In this document: in pieces, positions 26,066 to 34,237 of the stretch
How the letters are laid out: every line of letters starts with the position of its first letter
Numbering within the stretch: the stretch's first letter is position 1
DNA from: Chloroflexota bacterium
GTDB taxonomy: Bacteria > Chloroflexota > Anaerolineae > UBA4142
Reading direction: 5' to 3'
DNA length: 60,038 bases
Assembly (NCBI GenBank): GCA_016208315.1
Contig: JACQYF010000008.1
Location: 1 to 60,038, forward strand
Made by a program: the position numbers and the translations under genes
Notes under the pieces: generated by a model
The model's database searches: none
The model's input: the letters and a program-made list of their open reading frames with translations, nothing else
Told to the model about the DNA's origin: nothing

Positions 26066-26605
26066 ATGAGTACTCGTGGAGCCGTGTTGCTGGCGATTGG
26101 AATGCTCGTCCTGGGTTTGGTGCTTGGCATGGTGAGTGGAGGGATTACGGGGTTTTTGATCGGTCAAAACACGCAGCCGGCGGTGAGCCAGAGTGCGCCG
26201 TTCTTCCAACAGCCCAATCTACCAAACCTCGCGCCGGGGCAACGCGGAATTCCGCCCCAATCGCAGAACCCGACGCCGGGGCCGCGGGGCTTGCCGCCAA
26301 TCCAGAACATTCAGAACGGCGTGATCGTCTCGGTAGTCGAACCGAACAGTCCCGCGCAAAAGGCGGGTTTGCAAGCGGGCGATATTATTACCGCCGTGGA
26401 TAGCGCCAATGTTGATCAGAGTCACCCGCTCGGCGACCTGATTCAGGCGCACAAGCCGGGCGACAAGGTGACGCTGTCCGTCATGCGCGGCAGCCAGTCA
26501 CTCACACTCAACGTGGAGTTGGGCCAGGCGCCGCAGAACAGCAGCGTACCCTATCTCGGCATCCGATTTTCATCCGTACTTCCCGGTGGCCTGCCGCGCC
26601 AATGA
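26066..26605 (+). CDS. Membrane-anchored PDZ-domain protein
   Basis: 179 residues. One N-terminal membrane helix (LLAIGMLVLGLVLGMVSGG), a Pro/Gln-rich linker (about 40-90), then a single PDZ domain with VEPNSPAQKAGLQAGDIITAVD and GDKVTLSVMRGSQSLTLNVELG, as found at the C-terminus of HtrA/DegP. The trypsin-like protease domain is absent. It may bind unfolded protein ends or recruit partners outside the membrane. A TATAAT lies 17 bases before the ATG but I see no matching -35. Terminates at a strong hairpin. Confidence 0.85.
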   Translation: MSTRGAVLLAIGMLVLGLVLGMVSGGITGFLIGQNTQPAVSQSAPFFQQPNLPNLAPGQRGIPPQSQNPTPGPRGLPPIQNIQNGVIVSVVEPNSPAQKAGLQAGDIITAVDSANVDQSHPLGDLIQAHKPGDKVTLSVMRGSQSLTLNVELGQAPQNSSVPYLGIRFSSVLPGGLPRQ

Positions 26606-26636
26606 CCGGCTGCATTTCCCAGACGTCTGAATGACG

Positions 26637-26665
26637 AGACCCGCAGATACCCTGCGGGTCTTTTG
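26637..26665 (+). terminator. Terminator after the PDZ gene
   Basis: Ten-bp perfect stem AGACCCGCAG/CTGCGGGTCT (26637-26646 with 26652-26661), 5-base loop, then TTTTG. Convergent with the following - strand gene; AGACC-closed set. Confidence 0.85.
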
Positions 26666-26669
26666 TGCG

Positions 26670-27023
26670 CTAGCCCGCGTAATGCGTGACGGTTACGTGG
26701 GGCTGGATGCGCGTGGGGCCGCTAAAATAGACCACCACGCGCTGCCCTGGACCCAATTGCCGCAGGCGAATGGTGGCAAACGATTGCTGCTCGCCGCCGC
26801 CGCGTAATATGTATTCGGCTTCACTCACCACTTGGAGGTGGCGAATCTTATCGGCGCTCGCGTCGTCGTACTCTAAAACGATCTTGACATTTTTGGCCGG
26901 CCCGCGCCCGCGGTTCTCGACGATGACACCGCCCATGACGATCAATTCTGGGACCTCGTAGGGCGGCAGAAGGGTGTGGACCAATTGCGGCGCGGCGGTG
27001 ATGTTTTGCAAAAAGGTTGCCAC
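26670..27023 (-). CDS. Conserved-looking hypothetical protein
   Basis: 117 residues that I do not assign to a family. It has alternating strand-like segments (ELIVMGGVIVENRGRGPAKNVKIVLEY, SFATIRLRQLGPGQRVVVYF), suggesting an immunoglobulin-like beta sandwich such as those that bind or space other domains; no signal peptide or membrane helix. GCCAGGAGGCC-like ribosome site (GGAGG) precedes the ATG. It stands alone between two transcription-end hairpins. Confidence 0.6.
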   Translation of the reverse strand: MATFLQNITAAPQLVHTLLPPYEVPELIVMGGVIVENRGRGPAKNVKIVLEYDDASADKIRHLQVVSEAEYILRGGGEQQSFATIRLRQLGPGQRVVVYFSGPTRIQPHVTVTHYAG

Positions 27024-27082
27024 CTGGCCTCCTCGTTTCTTGGCATCATTGTATCACGAACGCGCGGGAGAGCCAAATACGA

Positions 27083-27140
27083 GTGGGAGAGGGGGAGACA
27101 CGGCGAGGGGGAGAATGTCTCCATTTCTCCCCCTCTTTTC
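27083..27140. repeat. Self-similar GGGAGAGG hairpin
   Basis: Left arm of G/A-rich units (GTGGGAGAGGGGGAG, GAGGGGGAGAATG) at 27083-27115; right arm of the inverted form (TCTCCATTTCTCCCCCTC) at 27117-27140, ending at the hemerythrin stop. The same unit makes the hairpin at 37160-37230. Confidence 0.85.
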
Positions 27141-27724
27141 TAGCAATGGACTTGGGCCGGCGCGCGCTCCCACTCCGCGGCTAGCTTCTGGTACTCGCCG
27201 ATCATCGCGTGGTAGCGTTCGTGGACGCCAGGGCCCATTTCGTTCGCTTCGATCTGCTCAAAGGCGGCGTACAATTGCCGCTGCTCCGCGTCCGAAAGCA
27301 CCGCGTCGGCCATCTGGAACAGGACGCCGTTCTCTTTGTCAATGTGCTGCCGCAGCAGCCGGACGTATCCGAGCGAGTTTTTCACCAAGTCCGGGACTGC
27401 CGCCTGGTCACCCTTCGCGTAACGTTCCCCAGCTTCGCCGATGCCGCGCACGAACGCGCGTCCTTGAACGTGCTCTGCTAACATCATGCCGACCGGCCCC
27501 CCTTCGTTCGGGATGCCGCGTTCGACCAGCTTGGGAAAGAGCTGCGCTTCCTCTTTGCCGTGATGACACTTATCGGCAAAGTTGCGGAAAAAACCAAACG
27601 CATCCACGAACAAACTCGCGGGAACACTCTGGCCCTCCCTCGCCCGATATGCTGCGGCTTCCAGCACCGCCAACATTGCTAATATGCCTTCGTGCTCGTC
27701 GCGCAAAACTTGGGTTGCATGCAT
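27140..27724 (-). CDS. Hemerythrin HHE-domain protein
   Basis: 194 residues, four-helix bundle with di-iron ligands in order: DEHEGI (residues 9-14), FADKCHHGKEEAQLFP (HxxxE), MLAEHVQGRAF (H) and RQHIDKENGVLFQMAD (HxxxE). May bind O2, sense oxygen or store iron in the cytoplasm. GGAGG lies before the ATG. No obvious operon partner; the divergent fabF promoter region lies upstream. Confidence 0.88.
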   Translation of the reverse strand: MHATQVLRDEHEGILAMLAVLEAAAYRAREGQSVPASLFVDAFGFFRNFADKCHHGKEEAQLFPKLVERGIPNEGGPVGMMLAEHVQGRAFVRGIGEAGERYAKGDQAAVPDLVKNSLGYVRLLRQHIDKENGVLFQMADAVLSDAEQRQLYAAFEQIEANEMGPGVHERYHAMIGEYQKLAAEWERAPAQVHC

Positions 27725-27853
27725 GGTAATTCCTCCTTCGTGAATTCTGGCATCATCGTACCAGTCGCGCCGACAACTGACAGTGACAAATGTCTCATGC
27801 CCGCAAGTTCTAACGTATGCTTAACCACCCTTTCCACGATTTGCAAGCCAAAA

Positions 27854-27882
27854 TTGCGCGCCCGTCGGCAACGTGCTATACT
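27854..27882 (+). promoter_or_regulatory. Candidate promoter of fabF-fabH
   Basis: TTGCGC (27854-27859), 17-base spacer, TATACT (27877-27882). A second TATAAT occurs at 27918-27923 without a recognisable -35. Either would serve the fabF start at 27955. Confidence 0.5.
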
Positions 27883-27954
27883 GCGGCAGCCGCGCGCCGC
27901 GCCACACCATGCGGTGTTATAATCTATGCGGATAAAATCGCAAGGAGCGATAGC

Positions 27955-29202
27955 ATGTTGGACCGAACACGCGTCGTCGTCACCGGGATGGGCGCCATTG
28001 CTCCGATCGGGAACGACGTTGGCACAGTTTTCGAGAACCTCAAAGCGGGACGCTCGGGCGTTGCGCGCATTAACAGTTTCGATCCGTCGGCCCTCGCGAC
28101 CCAGATCGCCGCCGAGGTCAAGGGGTTTGATCCCAAAGCGCATTTCGACGCCAAAGAGGCGCGCCGTCTGGAGCGTTTCGTTCAATTCGCCGTGGTCGCG
28201 GCGCGGGAAGCGATTGCGGACGCGCGCCTTGAGATCAATGAGCGCAACGCCGAGACGATCGCCGTCGTGATTGGCAGCGGGGTGGGCGGCGCGCTTAGCA
28301 GCGCCGAGCAGGTCAAAATCCTCGAGACCAAAGGGCCGCGCCGCGTCAGCCCGTTTTTCATTCCGATGATTTTGGTGGACACCGCCCCCGGCCAAGTCGC
28401 GATCGAGTTCGGCATTAAAGGCCCGAACATGGCGGTCGTCACGGCATGTGCGACCGGCGTGAACGCCATCGGCGAGGCCGCCGAGATTATCCGGCGCGAC
28501 GACGCCCAAGTCGTCATCTGCGGCGGCAGCGAGGCGTGTCTGCAGCCGGTCGCGTTTGCGGGCTTTAACATGATGGGTGTGCTCTCGACGCGGAACGAGG
28601 AGCCGGAGAAGGCCGCGCGCCCCTTTGACGCGACCCGTGACGGTTTTGTGATGGGCGAAGGCGCGGGCATCCTCGTCCTCGAAAACGCAGAGCACGCGCG
28701 GGCGCGCGGCGCACGCATTTACGCCGAGGTGATTGGCTACGGCACGAGCGCGGACGCCAGCCACTTTGCCACGCCCGCCGCCGAGGGCGAGGGCATTGGC
28801 CGCGCGATGCAATGGGCGCTCAAGCGCGCTCGCATTGCGCCACAGGCGGTCAACTATATCAACGCGCACGGAACGGGCACCCGCTTGAACGACGCCATCG
28901 AGACGAATGCCATCAAACAGGTTTTCGGCGAACACGCGTATAATATACCCGTCAGTTCGACCAAGTCCATGATCGGACACACGCTCGGCGCGGCGGGCGC
29001 GCTGGAAGCGATTTTCTGCCTAAAAGCCATGCAAGAACAAATCCTCCCGCCGACGATCAACTACGCGACACCCGATCCAGCGTGCGACCTCGACTATGTT
29101 CCCAATCAGGCGCGGCCGCACAAGATCAACGTCGCCATGTCGAATTCGATCGGGCTGGGTGGACACAACGCGAGTATCATATTTAGGAATTATGATTTAT
29201 GA
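27955..29202 (+). CDS. fabF: 3-oxoacyl-[ACP] synthase II
   Basis: 415 residues from ATG 27955, which has AAGGAG at the right distance; the frame is open further upstream but without a site. Condensing enzyme of fatty-acid elongation. VVVTGMGAIAPIGND start, catalytic Cys165 in TACATGVNAIGEA, the two His in NYINAHGTGT and SMIGHTLGAAGA, and the C-terminal NSIGLGGHNASIIF. fabH follows 53 bases later behind an AT-rich hairpin, making a small fatty-acid cluster without acpP or malonyl transferase. Confidence 0.95.
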   Translation: MLDRTRVVVTGMGAIAPIGNDVGTVFENLKAGRSGVARINSFDPSALATQIAAEVKGFDPKAHFDAKEARRLERFVQFAVVAAREAIADARLEINERNAETIAVVIGSGVGGALSSAEQVKILETKGPRRVSPFFIPMILVDTAPGQVAIEFGIKGPNMAVVTACATGVNAIGEAAEIIRRDDAQVVICGGSEACLQPVAFAGFNMMGVLSTRNEEPEKAARPFDATRDGFVMGEGAGILVLENAEHARARGARIYAEVIGYGTSADASHFATPAAEGEGIGRAMQWALKRARIAPQAVNYINAHGTGTRLNDAIETNAIKQVFGEHAYNIPVSSTKSMIGHTLGAAGALEAIFCLKAMQEQILPPTINYATPDPACDLDYVPNQARPHKINVAMSNSIGLGGHNASIIFRNYDL

Positions 29203-29246
29203 TTTATGATCTGCAAATCCTAATTCCGAAATCATAAATCATAAAT
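29180..29246. repeat. AT-rich self-similar hairpin between fabF and fabH
   Basis: Left arm repeats ATTATGATTTATGATTT; right arm repeats CGAAATCATAAATCATAAAT; ATTTAGGAATT pairs with AATTCC in the right arm. The left arm supplies the last codons (NYDL) and stop of fabF. Confidence 0.85.
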
Positions 29247-29255
29247 GGAGAAGTC

Positions 29256-30401
29256 ATGCCGCGCTACGCGCACGTGATCGGCTGGGGCTGTTACGTTCCG
29301 CCCAAAGTCATGTCCAATGACGAATTGGCGAAGATGGTAGATACGTCCGATGGCTGGATTCGCGAAATGACCGGCATCGGCGAACGACACATCGCCTCGC
29401 CGAAAGAATCCACCGCGCTGATGGCGGTTCACGCGGCGCGCGAGGCCATGGAGACCGCGGACGTCAACCCCAGCGACATCGAACTCATCATCGTCGCGAC
29501 CGCCTCGCCCGAATACCCGTTTCCGGCGACCGCGTGCCTCGTGCAAGACGCGCTGGGCGCGGACCACGCCGGCGCGTTCGACCTCGAAGCGGGCTGCTCG
29601 GGTTTCGTGTACGGCATGTGCAGCGCAGCCGGCATGATTCGCGGCGGCATGTTCAATACGATTCTCGTCGTCGGCGCGGAGACGCTTTCGCGGCTGGTGG
29701 ATTGGAACGATCGCGCGACCTGCGTGTTATTCGGGGACGGCGCGGGCGCGGTGGTCTTGCGCGGCAGCGAAAAGCCGGGTGGCGTAATCGCGTCTGTCCT
29801 TGGCTCAGACGGCTCAGGCGGTGAATTACTGATTGTGCCCGGCGGCGGCTCGCGGAACCCGGCCGGCCCGGAGACGGTCACCTCGGGCATGCACTATATC
29901 AAGATGAGCGGGCGCGAGGTATATCGCTTTGCAACGCGCGTGATGGCGAGCGCGGCGCGGCAGGTGGCGCAACAAGCCGGTTGGACGCTCGACAAGGTGG
30001 ACTTGTTCATTCCTCACCAGGCAAATTTACGGATCATTGACAGCGCGGCCAAGTCTTTGAAAATCCCCCCGGAAAAAGTGTTCGTGAATTTGGAAAAGTA
30101 TGGCAACACGTCCGCCGCCTCGATCCCGATCGCGTTGTGCGAGGCGATTGACACGGGGCGGATCAAGCCGGGCGACAAGGTGCTGATGGTGGGCTTTGGC
30201 GCGGGCTTGACGTGGGCGGCGTGCGCGCTGGAATGGACGACGCCGAAACACTTGGCGCCGCCGGTCCAACGCACGTTCTTGATCCGGCTGCGCTATAATT
30301 GGTTCGGCATCCGCTCGATCCTGGCGCGCATCCTGCGGCACGTAGACGCGGCGCTGAGCCGGCTGCGTGAAGTGGTGGAGCGCAAGCTGCCCGTGGAGTG
30401 A
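29256..30401 (+). CDS. fabH: 3-oxoacyl-[ACP] synthase III with C-terminal extension
   Basis: 381 residues. Initiates fatty-acid synthesis by condensing acetyl-CoA with malonyl-ACP. Catalytic triad visible: Cys114 in LEAGCSGFVYG, His in FIPHQANLRII, Asn in KYGNTSAASIP. The KAS III core ends around residue 330 (FGAGLTWAACALEW); an extra tail of about 50 residues (with LRYNWFGIRS and ILARILRHVDAALSRLREVV) is predicted amphipathic helix and could touch the membrane or a partner. GGAG precedes the ATG. Confidence 0.94.
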   Translation: MPRYAHVIGWGCYVPPKVMSNDELAKMVDTSDGWIREMTGIGERHIASPKESTALMAVHAAREAMETADVNPSDIELIIVATASPEYPFPATACLVQDALGADHAGAFDLEAGCSGFVYGMCSAAGMIRGGMFNTILVVGAETLSRLVDWNDRATCVLFGDGAGAVVLRGSEKPGGVIASVLGSDGSGGELLIVPGGGSRNPAGPETVTSGMHYIKMSGREVYRFATRVMASAARQVAQQAGWTLDKVDLFIPHQANLRIIDSAAKSLKIPPEKVFVNLEKYGNTSAASIPIALCEAIDTGRIKPGDKVLMVGFGAGLTWAACALEWTTPKHLAPPVQRTFLIRLRYNWFGIRSILARILRHVDAALSRLREVVERKLPVE

Positions 30402-30404
30402 AAC

Positions 30405-30450
30405 CCCGGAACACGAAAGCCGCGAAAGGGCGCGAAAGCCGCGAATAGAA
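30405..30450. repeat. CGAAAGG-type tandem repeat
   Basis: Degenerate units ACACGAAAGCCGCGAAAGGG and CGCGAAAGCCGCGAA between fabH and the type IIG gene. Shares the 17-base string CGCGAAAGGGCGCGAAA with the in-frame element in the desulfurase gene (59860-59911), and CGAAAGCCGCGAAAGG with the palindrome at 34141. Confidence 0.8.
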
Positions 30451-30457
30451 TTCACCC

Positions 30458-33364
30458 ATGCCACATTCCCTCGAAGATGCCAAGCGGTTGATCGGCGAGC
30501 GCGTGGAGGTGTTCGCGCGAAATCGCGAGCAGTATCGCCATCCGGATTACAAGGAAGCGCGATTGCGCCGCGAGTTCCTCGACCCGTTCTTTGGGGCGCT
30601 GGGCTGGGACGTTGACAATTCCCAGGGCCACGCCGAGCAGTACAAGGAAGTGGTGAACGAGGACGCGGTGAAAGTCGCCGGAACCACCAAGGCGCCTGAT
30701 TACGCGTTTCGGATCGGCGGCGTCCGCAAGTTTTTCGCGGAAGCGAAAAAACCGGGCGTCACGATCCAGACCGACGCGAGCGCGGCGTACCAACTGCGCC
30801 GCTATGCGTGGAGCGCCCAACTCCCCCTCTCGATCCTCTCCGATTTTGAAGAACTCGCCATCTACGATTGCCGCGCGCGCCCGTCGGACAAGGACAAGGC
30901 GAGCGTGGGGCGCATCAACTTTTTCACTTTCGATCAATACCTCGACCGGCTGCCCGAAATCTACGACGTGTTCTCCAAGCAAGCCGTCCTGCGCGGCTCG
31001 TTCGACCGCTACGTTCAAGAGACCAGGGGCAAGCGCGGGACGACGCCCGTGGACGCCGAGTTCCTGAAAGAGATCGAGGGCTGGCGCACCGCGCTCGCCA
31101 AAAACATCGCGCTCTTGAATCCGCGCCTGTCGCTGGACGAATTGAACGACGCGGTCCAACGCACGATTGATCGCATCATCTTTTTGCGGATGGCGGAGGA
31201 TCGCGGAGCGGAAGAGTATGGGCGATTGTTGGCCCTCACCCCCGGCCCCTCGCCTGTCGCAAAAGCGGCGACAGGCGAGGGGAGAATTTATAAGCGATTG
31301 TTGGAATTGTGCCGGGCGGCAGATGGCAAGTACAATTCCGGTCTCTTTGATTTCACTTTGGACACGCTGACGCCGCGCCTGAAAATTGACGACGACAAAC
31401 TGCGCGCCATCCTGGGCGACCTATATTACCCGCAATCGCCTTACGAATTTTCGGTGCTGGCAGCCGATACGCTCGGCAGCGTGTACGAGCAGTTTCTCGG
31501 CAAGGTGATTCGGCTCACGCCCGCGCATCAAGCCAAGATCGAAGAAAAGCCGGAAGTAAAAAAGGCGGGTGGAGTGTACTATACCCCGCCCTACATCGTG
31601 GACTATATCGTCAAGCAGACCGTCGGCAAATTGATCGAGGGTAAATCGCCGGATGAAATTGAATCGTTACGCGTGTTGGATCCCGCGTGCGGGTCGGGGT
31701 CGTTCCTGCTCGGCGCGTATGAACTGCTGCTCAAATATCATCTCGATTGGTATCTGGCGAATCCGGGGGAATACGCGAATCGCGTGTACGAGAGCGCGAC
31801 GGGTTGGCGGCTGACGACGGCGGAGAAAAAGCGCATCCTGCTGAACAACATTTTCGGCGTGGACATTGACCGGCAGGCCGTCGAAGTGACCAAGCTCTCG
31901 CTGCTGCTCAAGGTGCTGGAGGGCGAGACGCAAGAGACGCTCGGCCAGCAGTTGTCGCTGTTCCGCGAACCCGCGCTGCCGAATCTGGACGCGAATATCC
32001 GCTGCGGCAACGCGTTGATCGGCACAGATTATTTCGCGGGGCAGTTGCTGCCCGACGCGGACGAATTGCGCCGGGTGAATCCGTTTGACTGGGAGCGCGC
32101 GTTTCCGACCCCCACCCCAACCTTCCCCCGTTCGCAAAACCATCGAACAGGGGAGGGGGATGGCGGGTTTGACTGCGTGATCGGCAATCCGCCGTATGGC
32201 GCGGAAATCGGAGAGAAGCAGCATGCGTACCTTCGAGAGAAATTCAGAGGTGAATCCCGGTCATACGACAGTTACGAGTTGTTTCTCTTGACGGCTAAAC
32301 GGTTGCTCCGGCATGACGGGCGCATCTCTATGATCATTCCTGCATCTTGGCTGACCGGTGAAAAATATCAAGAATCGCGTCGAAAGTTGGTCACTGAATT
32401 ATTTCCGGTTGTTGCGTATGCCATGCCCTTCGACGTTTTCAAAGAGGCATATATTGACACAGCGATTGTTGTTCTGAGTTCGGTGCAAACTGAAAACTGC
32501 ACGATCCACTTCTTCCCCAAGAAACAACGGCTAATTTCAGTGCCTGATGACATCGGGGAATCGGTACCTATCGCGAATATCCGCGGCGATACACAGCATC
32601 GCTTGTCAATCGCTTTATCGCAGAACACTGCTCCACTCCTTCAAAAAGTCACGGCGCCTTCAACAAAGTTTGGGGACTGGTTTGATATATCCCGCGGGGT
32701 TCAGCCCTACAGCCGCAGTAAACATACAGAGGAGCAGATTGCCAGTCGCTTCCTACACGCCACGTCCAAAAAGAGCAGACAATACTTGCCCGAACTACAG
32801 GGGAGTGAACTCTCGCGCTATTTCATTGACCCCGAACGAAAATCCTATCTCAAGTACAGTGAGGAGATTGCTTCAACTCGCCCAATGAGGATGTTCGCGG
32901 GCAGACGAATTGTCTTGCGCCGCTTGCTCACCCGAAAATTCCGACTGCAAGCAAGTCTCGCGACGGAAACGCTTATCACAACTGACAACGTGCTCAACAT
33001 GGTTGCGCGTGTCAGTAACGCAAGCCCTGAGTTTGCTCTAGCAATTCTGAACTCGAAACTCATCTCTTGGGTGTACGTCAACACCTCTATGATCGCTCAG
33101 AAAGATGATTTCCCCCAAGTTCACATCTCGGCATTGTCAGAGATTCGCCTGACAGAGTATGATAAGGCGTGCCACGACCGGATGGTCGCGCTCGTGACGC
33201 AGATGCTGCAATTGCACGCGCGGCTTGCCGCCGCGCAAACCGCCGCGGACCGCGAGCTGCTGCAACGGCAGATTGACGCGACGGACGCGCAGATCGACGC
33301 GCTGGTGTATCAGATGTACGGGCTGACGGAGGAGGAGATCAAGGTGGTGGAGGGAGAGGGATGA
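30458..33364 (+). CDS. Type IIG restriction-modification enzyme (Eco57I-like, single chain)
   Basis: 968 residues combining cutting, methylation and recognition. N-terminal nuclease-like domain with PDYAFRIGG...FFAEAKKPG (about residues 80-100, PD-(D/E)xK pattern), a helical linker, an N6-adenine methyltransferase with motif I LDPACGSGSFLL and catalytic NPPYG, and a C-terminal target-recognition region (TaqI-like, around FDISRGVQPYSR and RRIVLRRLL) with coiled-coil end. Such enzymes methylate one strand and cleave at a distance. Two palindromic elements lie in frame (see separate entries), one only a few residues before NPPY. No separate specificity gene follows. Confidence 0.9.
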   Translation: MPHSLEDAKRLIGERVEVFARNREQYRHPDYKEARLRREFLDPFFGALGWDVDNSQGHAEQYKEVVNEDAVKVAGTTKAPDYAFRIGGVRKFFAEAKKPGVTIQTDASAAYQLRRYAWSAQLPLSILSDFEELAIYDCRARPSDKDKASVGRINFFTFDQYLDRLPEIYDVFSKQAVLRGSFDRYVQETRGKRGTTPVDAEFLKEIEGWRTALAKNIALLNPRLSLDELNDAVQRTIDRIIFLRMAEDRGAEEYGRLLALTPGPSPVAKAATGEGRIYKRLLELCRAADGKYNSGLFDFTLDTLTPRLKIDDDKLRAILGDLYYPQSPYEFSVLAADTLGSVYEQFLGKVIRLTPAHQAKIEEKPEVKKAGGVYYTPPYIVDYIVKQTVGKLIEGKSPDEIESLRVLDPACGSGSFLLGAYELLLKYHLDWYLANPGEYANRVYESATGWRLTTAEKKRILLNNIFGVDIDRQAVEVTKLSLLLKVLEGETQETLGQQLSLFREPALPNLDANIRCGNALIGTDYFAGQLLPDADELRRVNPFDWERAFPTPTPTFPRSQNHRTGEGDGGFDCVIGNPPYGAEIGEKQHAYLREKFRGESRSYDSYELFLLTAKRLLRHDGRISMIIPASWLTGEKYQESRRKLVTELFPVVAYAMPFDVFKEAYIDTAIVVLSSVQTENCTIHFFPKKQRLISVPDDIGESVPIANIRGDTQHRLSIALSQNTAPLLQKVTAPSTKFGDWFDISRGVQPYSRSKHTEEQIASRFLHATSKKSRQYLPELQGSELSRYFIDPERKSYLKYSEEIASTRPMRMFAGRRIVLRRLLTRKFRLQASLATETLITTDNVLNMVARVSNASPEFALAILNSKLISWVYVNTSMIAQKDDFPQVHISALSEIRLTEYDKACHDRMVALVTQMLQLHARLAAAQTAADRELLQRQIDATDAQIDALVYQMYGLTEEEIKVVEGEG
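31232..31283. repeat. In-frame palindromic element (TPGPSP type), copy 1
   Basis: CCCTCACCCCCGG leader then a perfect 15-bp stem (31246-31260 with 31268-31282, CCCCTCGCCTGTCGC) and 7-base loop. Translated in the gene as LTPGPSPVAKAATGEGR, breaking the helix between YGRLLA and IYKRLLELC. About 18 codons are added without a frameshift. Confidence 0.88.
32107..32163. repeat. In-frame palindromic element (TPGPSP type), copy 2
   Basis: CCCCCACCCCAACC leader, then CTTCCCCCGTTCG paired with CGAACAGGGGAGG. Translated as PTPTPTFPRSQNHRTGEGDGG, about eight residues before the catalytic NPPY motif of the methyltransferase. Frame is kept. Confidence 0.82.
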
Positions 33365-33416
33365 CAACGGACAAGTGCGGAATAAGCGGACAAACCGATT
33401 GAGCACGAGAGAGAAG

Positions 33417-33454
33417 AGACCTTCGAGGCTTTGGCAATAGCACGTCGAAGGTCT
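33417..33454. terminator. AGACC-closed hairpin between convergent genes
   Basis: Ten-bp stem AGACCTTCGA/TCGAAGGTCT (33417-33426 with 33445-33454) with 18-base loop between the type IIG gene and the DUF2442 gene. Same sequence as the stem at 14388-14420. Confidence 0.6.
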
Positions 33455-33459
33455 GAGAA

Positions 33460-33732
33460 TTACACTCGTTCAATTTGCGGAATTGGCGTTCCGGTCACCT
33501 CACTGTAAAGCACATCCGGATCCAAGTCCACATCGTTGGGCCAAATCAAAGTGCCTGCCTCGGGATCAACCCTGACTCGGCGAAAGAAATCCAAATCCTC
33601 CAGCGCTTTAAATACGCCGCCACGCCCAACAACTTTATTGCGAAAGTCGACCTCGGCGCGAACACCGTCGGCGAATGTCAGTTCAAGCCGGTAATCGCGT
33701 AGGTGACGAACTTGCGTTATGCGCGGAAACAC
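33460..33732 (-). CDS. DUF2442 protein (partner of broken DUF4160)
   Basis: 90 residues: LRDYRLELTFADGVRAEVDFRNKVVGRGGVF, then FRRVRVDPEAGTLIWPNDVDLDPDVLY, the usual DUF2442 core. DUF2442/DUF4160 pairs are widespread two-gene units with toxin-antitoxin-like distribution, role unproven. It is intact and lies 11 bases after the interrupted DUF4160 frame. Confidence 0.82.
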   Translation of the reverse strand: MFPRITQVRHLRDYRLELTFADGVRAEVDFRNKVVGRGGVFKALEDLDFFRRVRVDPEAGTLIWPNDVDLDPDVLYSEVTGTPIPQIERV

Positions 33733-33743
33733 AGCTTCCTCCT

Positions 33744-34004
33744 CTAGCGCAATGGCGGAATCTTATGCGGCTTTCGATCAGCGCGCGCCAATTCCCAGTC
33801 CTCTTTTAATTCGTATTGATGGAGCGCGGCCCACTCCACCACCATTGAAACGACACGGTCAGGTAAATTGCCATGCAAAACTTGAATCGGATCAATGCCA
33901 ATTTGGCCTTCTGCTCCACTGTAAAACGCATGAAAGTGAGGAGGCGGATGGTCGTCAAAATACATCTAGATGAGAATTCCGAAAAAGCGGCTAATTTCCG
34001 GCAC
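33744..34004 (-). pseudogene. DUF4160 protein interrupted by an amber codon
   Basis: From a GTG at 34004 the frame reads VPEISRFFGILI, then TAG (33966-33968), then MYFDDHPPPHFHAFYSG and GIDPIQVLHGNLPDRVV in the same frame to 33744. DUF4160 proteins normally start with exactly this PEISRFFGI-x-I-RMY segment, so the TAG stands where Arg is expected. The ATG directly after TAG could restart translation and give a 73-residue protein lacking the first strand. Single base change or sequencing error; either way the reading is interrupted. Confidence 0.75.
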
Positions 34005-34072
34005 AGCACTGACTCTGGACCAGATTATAGCACGCCCCACATGGCAATGCAAATGGTTCGGAATGACGGCGG

Positions 34073-34135
34073 ATGAAGACCGTGAGAGACTATCCCAAGC
34101 ACATCAAGCGCTTGATACGCGAGTATTCAGCCAGA
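34073..34135 (+). pseudogene. N-terminal remnant of a small conserved protein
   Basis: ATGAAG frame reading MKTVRDYPKHIKRLIREYSA, which resembles the start of a small helical protein family (xDYPKHIKRLxREY) normally about 75-90 residues. After this it enters the 34141-34226 palindrome and loses the family's continuation. Likely truncated by the repeat. Family recollection is from pattern only. Confidence 0.35.
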
Positions 34136-34140
34136 GACCT

Positions 34141-34226
34141 GGAACGCGAAACTCGCGAAGTCAACGAAAGCCGCGAAAGGGACTTGCCTTTCGCGGCTTT
34201 CGTTGACTTCGCGGGTTTCGCGTTCC
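34141..34226. repeat. 40-bp-arm palindrome of CGAAAGG family
   Basis: Arms 34141-34180 and 34187-34226 are inverted copies with a single mismatch; 6-base loop. Contains CGAAAGCCGCGAAAGG, also at 30414. It lies at the 3' end of the phosphatase gene on the - strand. Confidence 0.92.
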
Positions 34227-34237
34227 AAAGCTCTTCC

